Assembly: GCA_002342065.1 (NCBI GenBank) | Contig: DDPF01000002.1 | Coordinates: forward strand, 1-64,000 | Source: Bacteroidetes bacterium UBA2475 | GTDB lineage: Bacteria > Bacteroidota > Bacteroidia > B-17B0 > Aurantibacillaceae | Reading direction: 5' to 3' | Length of the DNA: 64,000 nt | Shown here: in pieces, positions 50,762-58,531 of the stretch | How positions within the stretch are numbered: position 1 is the stretch's first letter | Layout of the letters: the number at the start of each line of letters is the position of its first letter | Notes under the pieces: model-generated | Database searches by the model: none | What the model was told of the DNA's origin: nothing | What the model saw: only the letters and a program-made list of their open reading frames with translations | Program-made: the position numbers and the translations under genes

Positions 50762-50998
50762 ATGATCCGTAAAATAGTACAGTGGTTTGAACAGCAGGCT
50801 TTTGGTGTTTGCGAATGGTGGGGCAAATTGCTCGGCATTAGAACAACCACCGTGCGTATGTATTTTATTTACCTTTCTTTTTTTACGTTTGGCAGCCCCA
50901 TAATTATTTATTTTATTATGGCTTTTATTTTAGAACATAAAAATTACTTTAAACCCTTTAAGTCGCGAAAACGCAAAAGCGTTTGGGATATTGACTAA
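50762..50998 (+). CDS. PspC domain-containing small membrane protein
   Basis: 78 residues from ATG 50762 (MIRKIVQWFEQQAFGVCEWWGKLL); a longer frame to 50729 would overlap the promoter. PspC core: GVCEWWGKLLGIRTTTVRMYFIYLSFFTFGSPIIIYFIMAFIL, one membrane segment, basic tail FKSRKRKS. PspC proteins sense envelope stress or bind phage-shock partners in Proteobacteria; in this phylum the role is unknown. The predicted mRNA has no leader. A coiled-coil secreted protein gene follows 17 bases later, likely co-transcribed. Confidence 0.85.
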   Translation: MIRKIVQWFEQQAFGVCEWWGKLLGIRTTTVRMYFIYLSFFTFGSPIIIYFIMAFILEHKNYFKPFKSRKRKSVWDID

Positions 50999-51015
50999 CC
51001 CTTAAAACTATTAAT

Positions 51016-51903
51016 ATGAAAAAACTACTTACTATTTCGTCAATATGTTTTGCGGGCTTAACTTTTTCTCAATCAATAGAGGTAAAAGACGGAAACGAAA
51101 AATTTAGCACAGGCAGCCAGTACGCGTTGACTACAACTATTTATGAAAATAATGCCAGCGATGCAATAAGTGAATGGAAAAAAGTATTGAAAGATTTTAA
51201 ATACGAAAAAGTAAAAGATAGCGATAACGAAGTTTTTGGAGACAATATTCTAATAAAAGACTGGGGAAATAATCCGGTAGATATTTACACAAAATTTGAA
51301 GAAGATAAAAAAGCCAGAACAGTTAAAATGAGTACGGCTGTTGATCTGGGTGGAACCTATTTAACTTCGTCGGATAAAGACAAAACCAAACTCATTGAAA
51401 AAATGATGAAGGATTTTGCTGTTAAGATGACCAAAGAGCCAATTACCGCCGCTGTTAAAGCTGCCGAAAAACAACAAGGAAAATTAGAGGACGATCAAAA
51501 AGATCTTGAAAAAGATAATAAAAACTTAAAAGAGGATATTGAAGATTACAAAAAGAAAATTACCAAGGCCGAAAAAGAAGTAGTTGAAAAGGATGTTGAG
51601 ATAGAAAAAAAGAAAGGTGAAGTAAACATTCAGAAAAAGGTAGTAGACGCCAGCTCAGGAGCTGTGAGTGAACAAGCCAAATCATCTAAAAAAATATTAG
51701 AGAAATTGCAAGACCAGTTAAAAGATCTTGAAAAAGACAAAAAAAACTCAAAAGGAGATATTGAGGATAACAAAAAGAAAATTAAAAAGGCCGAAGAAGA
51801 TATAAAGAAAAACGAAGAGGCTCAAACCAAGAAAAAAACAGAGATCGATAACCAGAAAAAAGTGGTTGCTGATGTAAAAAAGAAATTAGACGCGGTTAAT
51901 TAG
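51016..51903 (+). CDS. Secreted coiled-coil protein with an internal duplication
   Basis: 295 residues. Signal peptide 1-18 (FS before Q), a globular N-domain to about residue 140 (YALTTTIYENNASDAISEWKKVLKDF), then 150 residues of Lys/Glu/Asp-rich coiled coil. The coil holds two copies of K-L-x-D-x-x-K-D-L-E-K-D-x-K-N-x-K-x-D-I-E-D-x-K-K-K-I, starting near residues 156 and 231, so the second half arose by duplication. The protein may be a periplasmic spacer or tether. It follows PspC and overlaps a converging small gene by 8 bases. Confidence 0.75.
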   Translation: MKKLLTISSICFAGLTFSQSIEVKDGNEKFSTGSQYALTTTIYENNASDAISEWKKVLKDFKYEKVKDSDNEVFGDNILIKDWGNNPVDIYTKFEEDKKARTVKMSTAVDLGGTYLTSSDKDKTKLIEKMMKDFAVKMTKEPITAAVKAAEKQQGKLEDDQKDLEKDNKNLKEDIEDYKKKITKAEKEVVEKDVEIEKKKGEVNIQKKVVDASSGAVSEQAKSSKKILEKLQDQLKDLEKDKKNSKGDIEDNKKKIKKAEEDIKKNEEAQTKKKTEIDNQKKVVADVKKKLDAVN

Positions 51904-52108
51904 GAATTTTATTTTCGCCTTTTGTTTTATTGTCTTCAGATAGATCTGGTAAAAAAGAAAGTATAAGGGTGGCAATTCCCGGTAGTAAAACACCGATCCA
52001 GAACCAGGTTTTTGCATTTCTTCCCAAATGTTTAGCGTAATAATAGGTCATTACCGGTAAGCTCATAAACATGAGTAAACCAAAAGCTATAAATCCTGCG
52101 GCAGTCAT
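51896..52108 (-). CDS. Small two-helix membrane protein
   Basis: 70 residues: helices about 3-22 (AGFIAFGLLMFMSLPVMTYY) and 34-52 (FWIGVLLPGIATLILSFL), then a charged tail EDNKTKGENK. No family recognised. The stop lies inside the end of the coiled-coil gene on the other strand. Starts, length and membrane pattern suggest a real gene, but a chance ORF is possible. Confidence 0.5.
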   Translation of the reverse strand: MTAAGFIAFGLLMFMSLPVMTYYYAKHLGRNAKTWFWIGVLLPGIATLILSFLPDLSEDNKTKGENKIPN

Positions 52109-52128
52109 TTTATTTCGTGTTTAAATTT

Positions 52129-52257
52129 AACCACATAGATACATAGACAAATTTATTAAAAAACGCCTATTTTAGGAACACATTAAGGCAGCGACGCTTC
52201 CTTCTATGTTTCACTGTTATTTGTTTCTTTTTTCAAAAACTATGTGCCTATGTGGTT
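52129..52257. repeat. Imperfect inverted repeat with CCACATAG ends (possible MITE-like element)
   Basis: AACCACATAGATACATAG (52129-52146) matches the reverse complement of CTATGTGCCTATGTGGTT (52240-52257) in 16 of 18 positions, with 93 bases between. The interior has no ORF. The gap of 161 bases between the small membrane protein and the AhpD-like gene consists mainly of this element. Confidence 0.6.
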
Positions 52258-52269
52258 TTTATATTTCGG

Positions 52270-52611
52270 TTATTTGTTTAACTCTTCCCAAAATTCTGCT
52301 CCACGGCGCGTGTGTGGAATAACAATGGTTCCGCCAACAATATTTGCAACAGCAAACACTTCATAAATTTCTTCGGTTGTGCAGTTTTGCTCTTTGCATT
52401 TTTCTAAATGGTATTTAATGCAATCGTCGCAACGTAATACCATACTTGCTACTAAGCCAAGTAGTTCTTTTGTCTTGACATTTAAAGCACCTTCAGAATA
52501 AGTTTGTGTATCTAAATTAAACAGGCGTTTAATTACCAGGTTATCTTTTCCTAAAATAACCTCGTTCATTTTTGAACGGTAGTCGTTAAATTCTTTTACT
52601 TTATCACTCAT
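52270..52611 (-). CDS. Carboxymuconolactone decarboxylase/AhpD-like family protein
   Basis: 113 residues. It carries MVLRCDDCIKYHLEKCKEQ, the CxxC-x3-H motif of AhpD-like proteins (redox Cys pair plus His), and a C-terminal helix region VFAVANIVGGTIVIPHTRRG. The motif makes peroxide- or thiol-linked redox activity likely; decarboxylase activity is less likely. It lies 3 bases behind an esterase gene on the same strand and may be the last gene of the trp/aro transcript. Confidence 0.88.
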   Translation of the reverse strand: MSDKVKEFNDYRSKMNEVILGKDNLVIKRLFNLDTQTYSEGALNVKTKELLGLVASMVLRCDDCIKYHLEKCKEQNCTTEEIYEVFAVANIVGGTIVIPHTRRGAEFWEELNK

Positions 52612-52614
52612 ATT

Positions 52615-53571
52615 TTATTTCATTAAACCAAAATCTTTAACAATGTAATAGGTCAGAAAAAAATCAATATCTGTAGAAAATATTCTGTCTTGCCCGCCTT
52701 GCTTCTCGCCTTCGCCAACATCAACGGGTAATTGATGGCTAACACCTTTTATTTCATAAAACATCACTGCGGCTTTTTGCTTGCCATTACCATAAATATA
52801 GAGATCTACTTTATCATTATTTCCAAATCTGGGTACGCCGTCAGTTGGCTGATCGGTAATGCCGTGAATGTTTGTCCATTGCTTAATAACTTCGGCTGCA
52901 TAACCATAATCTGTCACAAAATCTTCAGTGCCATGCGCAAGAATAATTCGAGGATATTTTCCGGTATAAAAAGTATTTTGATTTCTTACAAGATCGCCCC
53001 ATTCTTTGGCGGGTCTTATTTCTGTTTTACCCAAAAGATTAATGGCTTTTAAACCAACGTATGTTCTGTAAGGGATGGCGCCACAAAGAGCTGCAGTATT
53101 TATAAGCCAGGGATAATTAGCGCAAACAACTTCGCTCATGCAGGCCCCTGCTGATGCGCCATAAAGAAAAATACGTGTAGAATCTATTTTTAAAGTATCG
53201 ATGGCGTAACGCATCATTTGGTAAATAGACAGGCACTCGCCATTTTTATTGATATCACTTTCGGAAAAGAAGTTAAAACAAGCTGAGGCATTATTAATGA
53301 TCTTTTGTTGAGGATAAAAAACTACAAAATCATTTTTTATCGCGGCTTTTTTCCAATCAGATAATTCTTCGATTTTTTCAGCGTTTTGAACACAGCCATG
53401 TAAAACAAAAACGATGGGTTTATTTTTTGCCAGCGAATCGTTAAACGTAAATAATTTTAAATTACCGGGATTTGATCCAAAATTTAGTACTTCTTTTAGG
53501 TCGGTACCAAATAAAAGTAATTTGTATGTCATACATAAAACAAACAAACTATATTTTAATGTGGTCTTCAA
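52615..53571 (-). CDS. Secreted esterase of the PHB depolymerase/LpqC type
   Basis: 318 residues. Signal-like N-terminus, PIVFVLHGCVQNAEKIEELSDWKKAA (oxyanion region HGC), nucleophile GASAGACMS (G-x-S-x-G), Asp in ILAHGTEDFVTDYG and His in GVSHQLPVD. The alpha/beta-hydrolase with this layout is the polyhydroxybutyrate depolymerase/feruloyl esterase group. The first codon is TTG (53569-53571), 2 bases after the tatC stop, and the next ATG is 14 codons on. The substrate is not known. Confidence 0.83.
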   Translation of the reverse strand: MKTTLKYSLFVLCMTYKLLLFGTDLKEVLNFGSNPGNLKLFTFNDSLAKNKPIVFVLHGCVQNAEKIEELSDWKKAAIKNDFVVFYPQQKIINNASACFNFFSESDINKNGECLSIYQMMRYAIDTLKIDSTRIFLYGASAGACMSEVVCANYPWLINTAALCGAIPYRTYVGLKAINLLGKTEIRPAKEWGDLVRNQNTFYTGKYPRIILAHGTEDFVTDYGYAAEVIKQWTNIHGITDQPTDGVPRFGNNDKVDLYIYGNGKQKAAVMFYEIKGVSHQLPVDVGEGEKQGGQDRIFSTDIDFFLTYYIVKDFGLMK

Positions 53572-53573
53572 AC

Positions 53574-54416
53574 CTATTCTAATTTATGTTTTTTAATTAC
53601 CCAGGCAGATACAAATACACTTAACTCATATAACAGATACATAGGGATGGCTACCACCATTTGCGAAGTAACATCGGGGCTTGGCGTAATGATAGCAGCC
53701 GAAATTAAAATAATGATCACGGCATGTTTACGGTATTTGCGCATGAATTGAGGTGTGAGTAATGTCATGCGTGTTAAAAAATAAACGAGTATTGGCATTT
53801 CAAAAATTATTCCGGATACTAGGGTCATTGTGCTTATCAACGAAATGTAATCATCAAATGTATTTTGGGTTTGAACAATTCCACTGGACGATACCTGGTA
53901 ATTAATTAAGAAATTGTAGCTCATTGGGAATAATAAATAGTAACCAAAGAAAATTCCGATCAAAAATAAAACCGAAGCAATAACTACAAATATTTTTACA
54001 GGGCCGATCTCTTTATTTTTTAAAGCCGGACGAACAAATTTCCAGAGCTCCCACAATACAAAAGGAAAACCCAAAATAATACCGCATAAAAAGGAGATCC
54101 ACATGTGATTAAAAAATTGTTCGGATGCACTTAGGGTTTGAAGATGTGCGGGTTTAATGATCATACACATAACATCACCGGCGCCAATTTTGTGACCAAG
54201 ACTGCATAAAACTTTATAAGAAATAAAATCCTGTCTAAGTGGACCAAAAATAATTGTATCAAAAACAAAATCATTCAAACAAAAAGCGGCAATGGCGAAA
54301 ACCATAATAACTAAAGCGCTTCTTACTAAATGCCAGCGAAATTCTTCCAGGTGCTGGAGAAAAGACATTTCTTTACCTTCTGTTTTTGTAGTTTTATCTG
54401 AACCGAAAAATGCCAT
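53574..54416 (-). CDS. tatC: Sec-independent protein translocase TatC
   Basis: 280 residues, six membrane helices. MSFLQHLEEFRWHLVRSALVIMVFAI is the signature N-terminus (the E-E-x-R loop binds the twin-arginine signal), and later NHMWISFLCGIILGFPFVLWELWKFVRPAL is the family core. It works with TatA (42477). It follows aroA by one base, so its expression is coupled to the trp/aro operon. Confidence 0.95.
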   Translation of the reverse strand: MAFFGSDKTTKTEGKEMSFLQHLEEFRWHLVRSALVIMVFAIAAFCLNDFVFDTIIFGPLRQDFISYKVLCSLGHKIGAGDVMCMIIKPAHLQTLSASEQFFNHMWISFLCGIILGFPFVLWELWKFVRPALKNKEIGPVKIFVVIASVLFLIGIFFGYYLLFPMSYNFLINYQVSSSGIVQTQNTFDDYISLISTMTLVSGIIFEMPILVYFLTRMTLLTPQFMRKYRKHAVIIILISAAIITPSPDVTSQMVVAIPMYLLYELSVFVSAWVIKKHKLE

Positions 54417-54417
54417 T

Positions 54418-55671
54418 TTATGGCAGCAAATTTACGCTAAAACCAACTGATTTCAAATGTTCCCAGAATAAAGGATAAGATTTAGAAACTACTTCGGGGT
54501 TTTGGATGTATAATGGTCCGCAAACCAATGCTAGCGGGGCAAAGCTCATAGCCATCCTATGATCGTTATATGTGCTTATTAGGTTTCTTGTTTCAGGTTT
54601 CTTGTTTCGGGTTTCAAGAATAGTTAATGAATCGGATGTAATTTCAACATTTGCCGCAACCTTTTCCAATTCTGTTTTTAAGGCAAGGATCCTATCTGTT
54701 TCTTTAATTTTTAAAGTTTTTAGGCCCTTTAATTTGGCTTTTATTCCTAATGCAAAACAAGAAACAGCAATTGTTTGTGCAAGATCGGGACAATCTGTAA
54801 AATCATATTCAAATTGAGTAGAAACGTTCGCGTTTTTTGTAAGAACGAGTCCTTGATTAGTAAATTGAGATGAAACACCAAGTTTTGTAAAAATTTCCGG
54901 TAAAACAGAATCGCCCTGGGAAGAGGAATTTGTTAATCCAACTAAAGTTATTTCTGCATTTTTACTCAACGCAACAATACTGTACCAATAAGATGCGGCG
55001 GACCAGTCTGACTCAACAAAAAATGTCTTGTTTCTTGTTTCTTGTTTCTCGTTTGAAGTGGGTGATACATTGATGGTATTTAAAACAGTAGAAACTTTTA
55101 AACCAAATTTACTTAACAGATCTAAAGTCATTAATATATAAGGCCAGGAAACAATCTCGTTTTTCAAAGTAAGTTCCAAGCCATTCTCAAATGTTGGAGA
55201 AATTAATAATAAAGCAGAAGTGAACTGGCTACTAATACTTCCGTCGATTTCTAGTTGACCGCCTTTTAATTTTTTTCCAATAATTTTTAATGGTGGAAAA
55301 TTTTCTTTTTCCAGGTAGTTGATATCAGCACCTAAACATCTAAGCGCATTTACTAACTCGCCAATAGGCCTTTGTTTCATGCGTTCAGAACCGGTAAGTG
55401 TCCATTCTCCTTCTTTAGTTGCTAAAAGTGCGGTTAAAAAACGCATATCGGTGCCGGCATGATGAATATCGATAGTTCCGCCTTTTTTATTTTTTATCTG
55501 TTCTAAAGCATTTTGTAAAAGTAGAGTATCTTCTGAAGTAGAATTGTTTTCGAGGATCAAATTTAAATCCAACACCTCATTTAAAATTAATAAACGGTTA
55601 CTAATGCTTTTTGACCCTGCCAGTTGGATGGTTGTTTTTATTGTATGTTCCGGCGCCGAAAGTTGAAGCAT
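54418..55671 (-). CDS. aroA: 3-phosphoshikimate 1-carboxyvinyltransferase (EPSP synthase)
   Basis: 417 residues. Family motifs: IQLAGSKSISNRLLIL (PEP loop), TDMRFLTALLATKEG, SSQFTSALLLI, DWSAASYWYSIVAL, DLAQTIAVSCFALG and KIKETDRILALKTELEK, then STYNDHRMAMSFAPLAL. Two loop insertions are unusual: EKQETRNKTF (residues 207-216) and LETRNKKPETRN (residues 352-363), both encoded by a GAAACAA-type DNA microrepeat. The protein makes EPSP in the shikimate pathway. The start overlaps the aroB stop by one base (TAATG). Confidence 0.95.
   Translation of the reverse strand: MLQLSAPEHTIKTTIQLAGSKSISNRLLILNEVLDLNLILENNSTSEDTLLLQNALEQIKNKKGGTIDIHHAGTDMRFLTALLATKEGEWTLTGSERMKQRPIGELVNALRCLGADINYLEKENFPPLKIIGKKLKGGQLEIDGSISSQFTSALLLISPTFENGLELTLKNEIVSWPYILMTLDLLSKFGLKVSTVLNTINVSPTSNEKQETRNKTFFVESDWSAASYWYSIVALSKNAEITLVGLTNSSSQGDSVLPEIFTKLGVSSQFTNQGLVLTKNANVSTQFEYDFTDCPDLAQTIAVSCFALGIKAKLKGLKTLKIKETDRILALKTELEKVAANVEITSDSLTILETRNKKPETRNLISTYNDHRMAMSFAPLALVCGPLYIQNPEVVSKSYPLFWEHLKSVGFSVNLLP
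54582..54616. repeat. Microrepeat in aroA, site 1
   Basis: On the + strand the units GGTTTCTTGTTTCA, GGTTTCTTGTTTCG and GGTTTC stand in tandem. On the coding strand they give ETRNKKPETRN, four codons before the conserved NDHRM. Confidence 0.75.
55024..55054. repeat. Microrepeat in aroA, site 2
   Basis: TTCTTGT units of 7 bases are repeated three to four times on the + strand and give EKQETRNK on the coding strand, just before the conserved SDWSAAS. Confidence 0.75.
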
Positions 55672-56729
55672 TATGCTGAGGTATTATAAAGATCGATGGC
55701 TTTTTTTATTTGCGCTTCGGTAACTTCAACATCAAATTTGCCCGAACCTATTTTAGCAACCAAAGCAAAGCGTAATTTGTTTTTAGTCGTTTTTTTATCA
55801 TTCTTTAATAATTCTATTATGGCGCTAAATTCTAATACATCAATTTTTTCTGGACCAAAAGTATTTTTTAGGCTTACAAATATTTCTTCAAATTCTTTTT
55901 TTGAAATAAGCTTTTTTTGAAATGAGATATGACTTTCTATTATCAAGCCGATAATAATAGCTTCTCCATGCAATAATTCGTTTGCGGTGCCTAGCAATAA
56001 CGATTCAACTGCATGGCCAATCGTATGCCCAAAGTTTAGTAATTTTCGGATTCCCTTATCTAAAGGGTCTTTTGAAACAATTTTATTTTTTAGTGTAACA
56101 CTTTTGGCAATTAATTGTTCCTCATTATAGGGCTTTAAATCTTTTAACCGGGTCCATAAGATCTTATCAGAGATCAAAGCAATTTTAAAGATCTCGGCCA
56201 GACCATTTTTATGATGTCGCGGTGGCAATGTTTTTAAAAAATCAGGATAAATAAATACTGCTTTAGGTTGAGTGAAAGTACCGATCGAGTTTTTTAGTCC
56301 AGCAAAATCTATTCCTGTTTTTCCGCCCACACTTGCATCGGCCATTGCGAGTAAAGAGGTGGGTATATTGATAAAATCTATCCCTCTCTTATAAGTAGAA
56401 GCGCAAAATCCACCAAGGTCACTTACAACCCCGCCGCCTAAATTAATGATCAGCGAATTTTTATCGGCATTATTTTCAATAAGTGTTTGCCAAATGTGCG
56501 CAGAAAATTCAAGCGATTTGCTTGCTTCCCCACTTTCCAATTCAATTATTTCGGCATCTTTTAAACCAGGACAACTGGTTATTAATTTTGGTAAACAAAA
56601 CTGTATGGTATTTTCATCACAAATAATAAAATGTAAGGAGTATTTATTTTTAGATAAGAATGAAGAAATAGCTTTAAAAATGCCAGTGCCAATTTCTATA
56701 TTATAACCCTTTGCTTTAATTAAAGACAT
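55671..56729 (-). CDS. aroB: 3-dehydroquinate synthase
   Basis: 352 residues. NAD site LIINLGGGVVSDLGGFCASTYKRGIDFINIPTSLLAMADASVGGKTGIDF, metal and substrate region RKLLNFGHTIGHAVE, and LLHGEAIIIGL. It closes the first carbocycle of the shikimate pathway, using NAD and a divalent metal. It follows aroF by 9 bases in the - strand operon. Confidence 0.96.
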   Translation of the reverse strand: MSLIKAKGYNIEIGTGIFKAISSFLSKNKYSLHFIICDENTIQFCLPKLITSCPGLKDAEIIELESGEASKSLEFSAHIWQTLIENNADKNSLIINLGGGVVSDLGGFCASTYKRGIDFINIPTSLLAMADASVGGKTGIDFAGLKNSIGTFTQPKAVFIYPDFLKTLPPRHHKNGLAEIFKIALISDKILWTRLKDLKPYNEEQLIAKSVTLKNKIVSKDPLDKGIRKLLNFGHTIGHAVESLLLGTANELLHGEAIIIGLIIESHISFQKKLISKKEFEEIFVSLKNTFGPEKIDVLEFSAIIELLKNDKKTTKNKLRFALVAKIGSGKFDVEVTEAQIKKAIDLYNTSA

Positions 56730-56738
56730 GCCCTAAAG

Positions 56739-57749
56739 TTAATTGAAATTAAATGATCGGTAAAGTAATTTTATTTTTTCTACCAGCAGCGCCGATTCCA
56801 TAAAATTAAGGGTTTGTTGCCCATCCGACAAGGCCTCTTCAGGTTTTTCGTGTACTTCGTAAATGATGCCATCGGCCCCGCTTAACAATGCAGAGAGGGC
56901 CAGTTTGGGGACAAAAGAGCGAATTCCTACACCATGAGAAGGATCGGCAATTACCGGCAAATGGGTTTTTTCTTTTAATACCTGTATGGCATTAATATCA
57001 AAAGTATTGCGGTAAGCCGTTTCAAAAGTGCGGATACCCCGTTCACATAAAATTAATTTTTCGTTGCCTTTACTAAAAACATATTCGGCCGAAGATAATA
57101 GTTCTTCTATAGTGCCGCTGACTCCTCTTTTTAAAAGAACCGGTTTGTCTATTTCTCCTAAAGCATCTAATAAATTAAAATTCTGCGAGTTTCTTGCGCC
57201 AACCTGGAAAACATCAACATAAGGCAACATCTCTTCTATTTGTGAGACTTGCATCACTTCAGTAATTATTTTTATGTTGTGCGGCTTGCATTTTTCATAC
57301 ATCATTTTTAAACCATCAATTCCTAAACCTCTAAATGCGTAAGGCGAACTTCTTGGTTTAAAAACACCGCCTCTTAATATTTTAATGTTCTGTTGGTTTA
57401 AATGCGCGATGATCTTGTCTATTTGCGATTCGCCTTCTACAGAGCAGGGCCCGGCCATAATGGATGGAACATCTTTACCAATAAATACATTATTCCCAAG
57501 ATCAATGCTCGTATCTTTTACTTTCCATTTCTTGCTTACCAGTTTGTAACTGTCAGAAACAATATGCACATCTTTTATTCCGGGTAAATGGCCAATTTCG
57601 CGAATATCAATTTCGCTTTTGCCAATGCATACCAAATATTTTTCGAGTTGGGTGTTTACTTCGTTAATAGCGAATTTATTTTTGTTTAACCTCTCAAATA
57701 AATTTACTTTTTGCTCTTCCGTAATAGAATTAGTTAATTGAATGATCAT
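56739..57749 (-). CDS. aroF: 3-deoxy-7-phosphoheptulonate (DAHP) synthase with N-terminal ferredoxin-like domain
   Basis: 336 residues. The N-terminal 75 residues (QLTNSITEEQKVNLFERLNKNKF...IDIREIGHLPG) are the regulatory ferredoxin-like fold. The barrel carries IMAGPCSVEGESQIDKI, ILRGGVFKPRSSPYAFRGLG, FQVGARNSQNF, PVLLKRG, IRTFETAYRNTFD and PVIADPSHGVGIRSFV. This is the type Ib DAHP synthase, as in Thermotoga. It starts the aromatic pathway from PEP and erythrose 4-phosphate. It overlaps trpA by 20 bases. Confidence 0.94.
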   Translation of the reverse strand: MIIQLTNSITEEQKVNLFERLNKNKFAINEVNTQLEKYLVCIGKSEIDIREIGHLPGIKDVHIVSDSYKLVSKKWKVKDTSIDLGNNVFIGKDVPSIMAGPCSVEGESQIDKIIAHLNQQNIKILRGGVFKPRSSPYAFRGLGIDGLKMMYEKCKPHNIKIITEVMQVSQIEEMLPYVDVFQVGARNSQNFNLLDALGEIDKPVLLKRGVSGTIEELLSSAEYVFSKGNEKLILCERGIRTFETAYRNTFDINAIQVLKEKTHLPVIADPSHGVGIRSFVPKLALSALLSGADGIIYEVHEKPEEALSDGQQTLNFMESALLVEKIKLLYRSFNFN

Positions 57750-58530
57750 AGCTTTTAGTTTTAATAGTTTGAATAAATTGTGGAATATCTTTTTGAAGAT
57801 TGGTTGAGTTTTTTACTAATTGAATAAAAGCAGAGCCAATAATGGCGCCGTTTGCCTGTTCGCAGGCTTTTGTAAAATCGCTTGCTGTACTTATGCCAAA
57901 TCCAATTAACAAAGGAATTTTCAACCCTGATTTTTTAAGCAATATTATTTTTTCTGACAGATCAAGTCTATTTTTATTTTCTGTGCCTGTTGTAGAATTT
58001 GATGAAACGAGATATACAAAACCTGAACTATTAGTTGCTAATTCTAACGCTCTTTTATTTTCGGTTGTTGGTGTAATCAAGAAAATGAAGTCCAGCTTAT
58101 ATTTTTTAATATACAGTTCATGTTCTTTTTTAAACTCTTTCAATGGAAGGTCAGGAATAATTAATCCATCCACACCTGCTTCATGGCAGCTCCTGTAAAA
58201 AGCTTCTATACCAAATTTTAAGAGTGAATTTAAATAGCCCATTAAAATAATTGGTTTAGTGGTTAAAGGTCTTACCTGTTTAACCTGTTTAAATAATAAT
58301 TCAAGGTTCATACCGTTATTTAATGCAAGAGTACTGCTTTGTTGTATTACCGGGCCATCTGCCGATGGATCAGAAAAAGGAATTCCTATTTCAATAATAT
58401 CGCAATCCGAATTTTCTAATAGCGGAATAATTTCCAAAAGACTTTCTTTTTTTGGAAAACCTGCAGTAATAAAAATAGAGAGGTTGTTGCCCGGTTGTTT
58501 TTCGAATAAAAGTTCTGTTCTTGTTTTCAT
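57730..58530 (-). CDS. trpA: Tryptophan synthase alpha chain
   Basis: 266 residues. NNLSIFITAGFPKKESLLEIIPLLENSDCDIIEIGIPFSDPSADGPVIQQSS (catalytic Glu in EIGIPFSDP), GLIIPDLPLKEF (Asp), and GFVYLVSSNSTTGT. It cleaves indole-3-glycerol phosphate and passes indole to TrpB. One base separates it from trpB; it overlaps aroF by 20 bases. Confidence 0.95.
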   Translation of the reverse strand: MKTRTELLFEKQPGNNLSIFITAGFPKKESLLEIIPLLENSDCDIIEIGIPFSDPSADGPVIQQSSTLALNNGMNLELLFKQVKQVRPLTTKPIILMGYLNSLLKFGIEAFYRSCHEAGVDGLIIPDLPLKEFKKEHELYIKKYKLDFIFLITPTTENKRALELATNSSGFVYLVSSNSTTGTENKNRLDLSEKIILLKKSGLKIPLLIGFGISTASDFTKACEQANGAIIGSAFIQLVKNSTNLQKDIPQFIQTIKTKSYDHSIN

Positions 58531-58531
58531 A

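Noticed and set aside
57842..58198. 118-codon + strand ORF within trpA
   Set aside because: It overlaps trpA fully on the opposite strand and has no recognisable feature.
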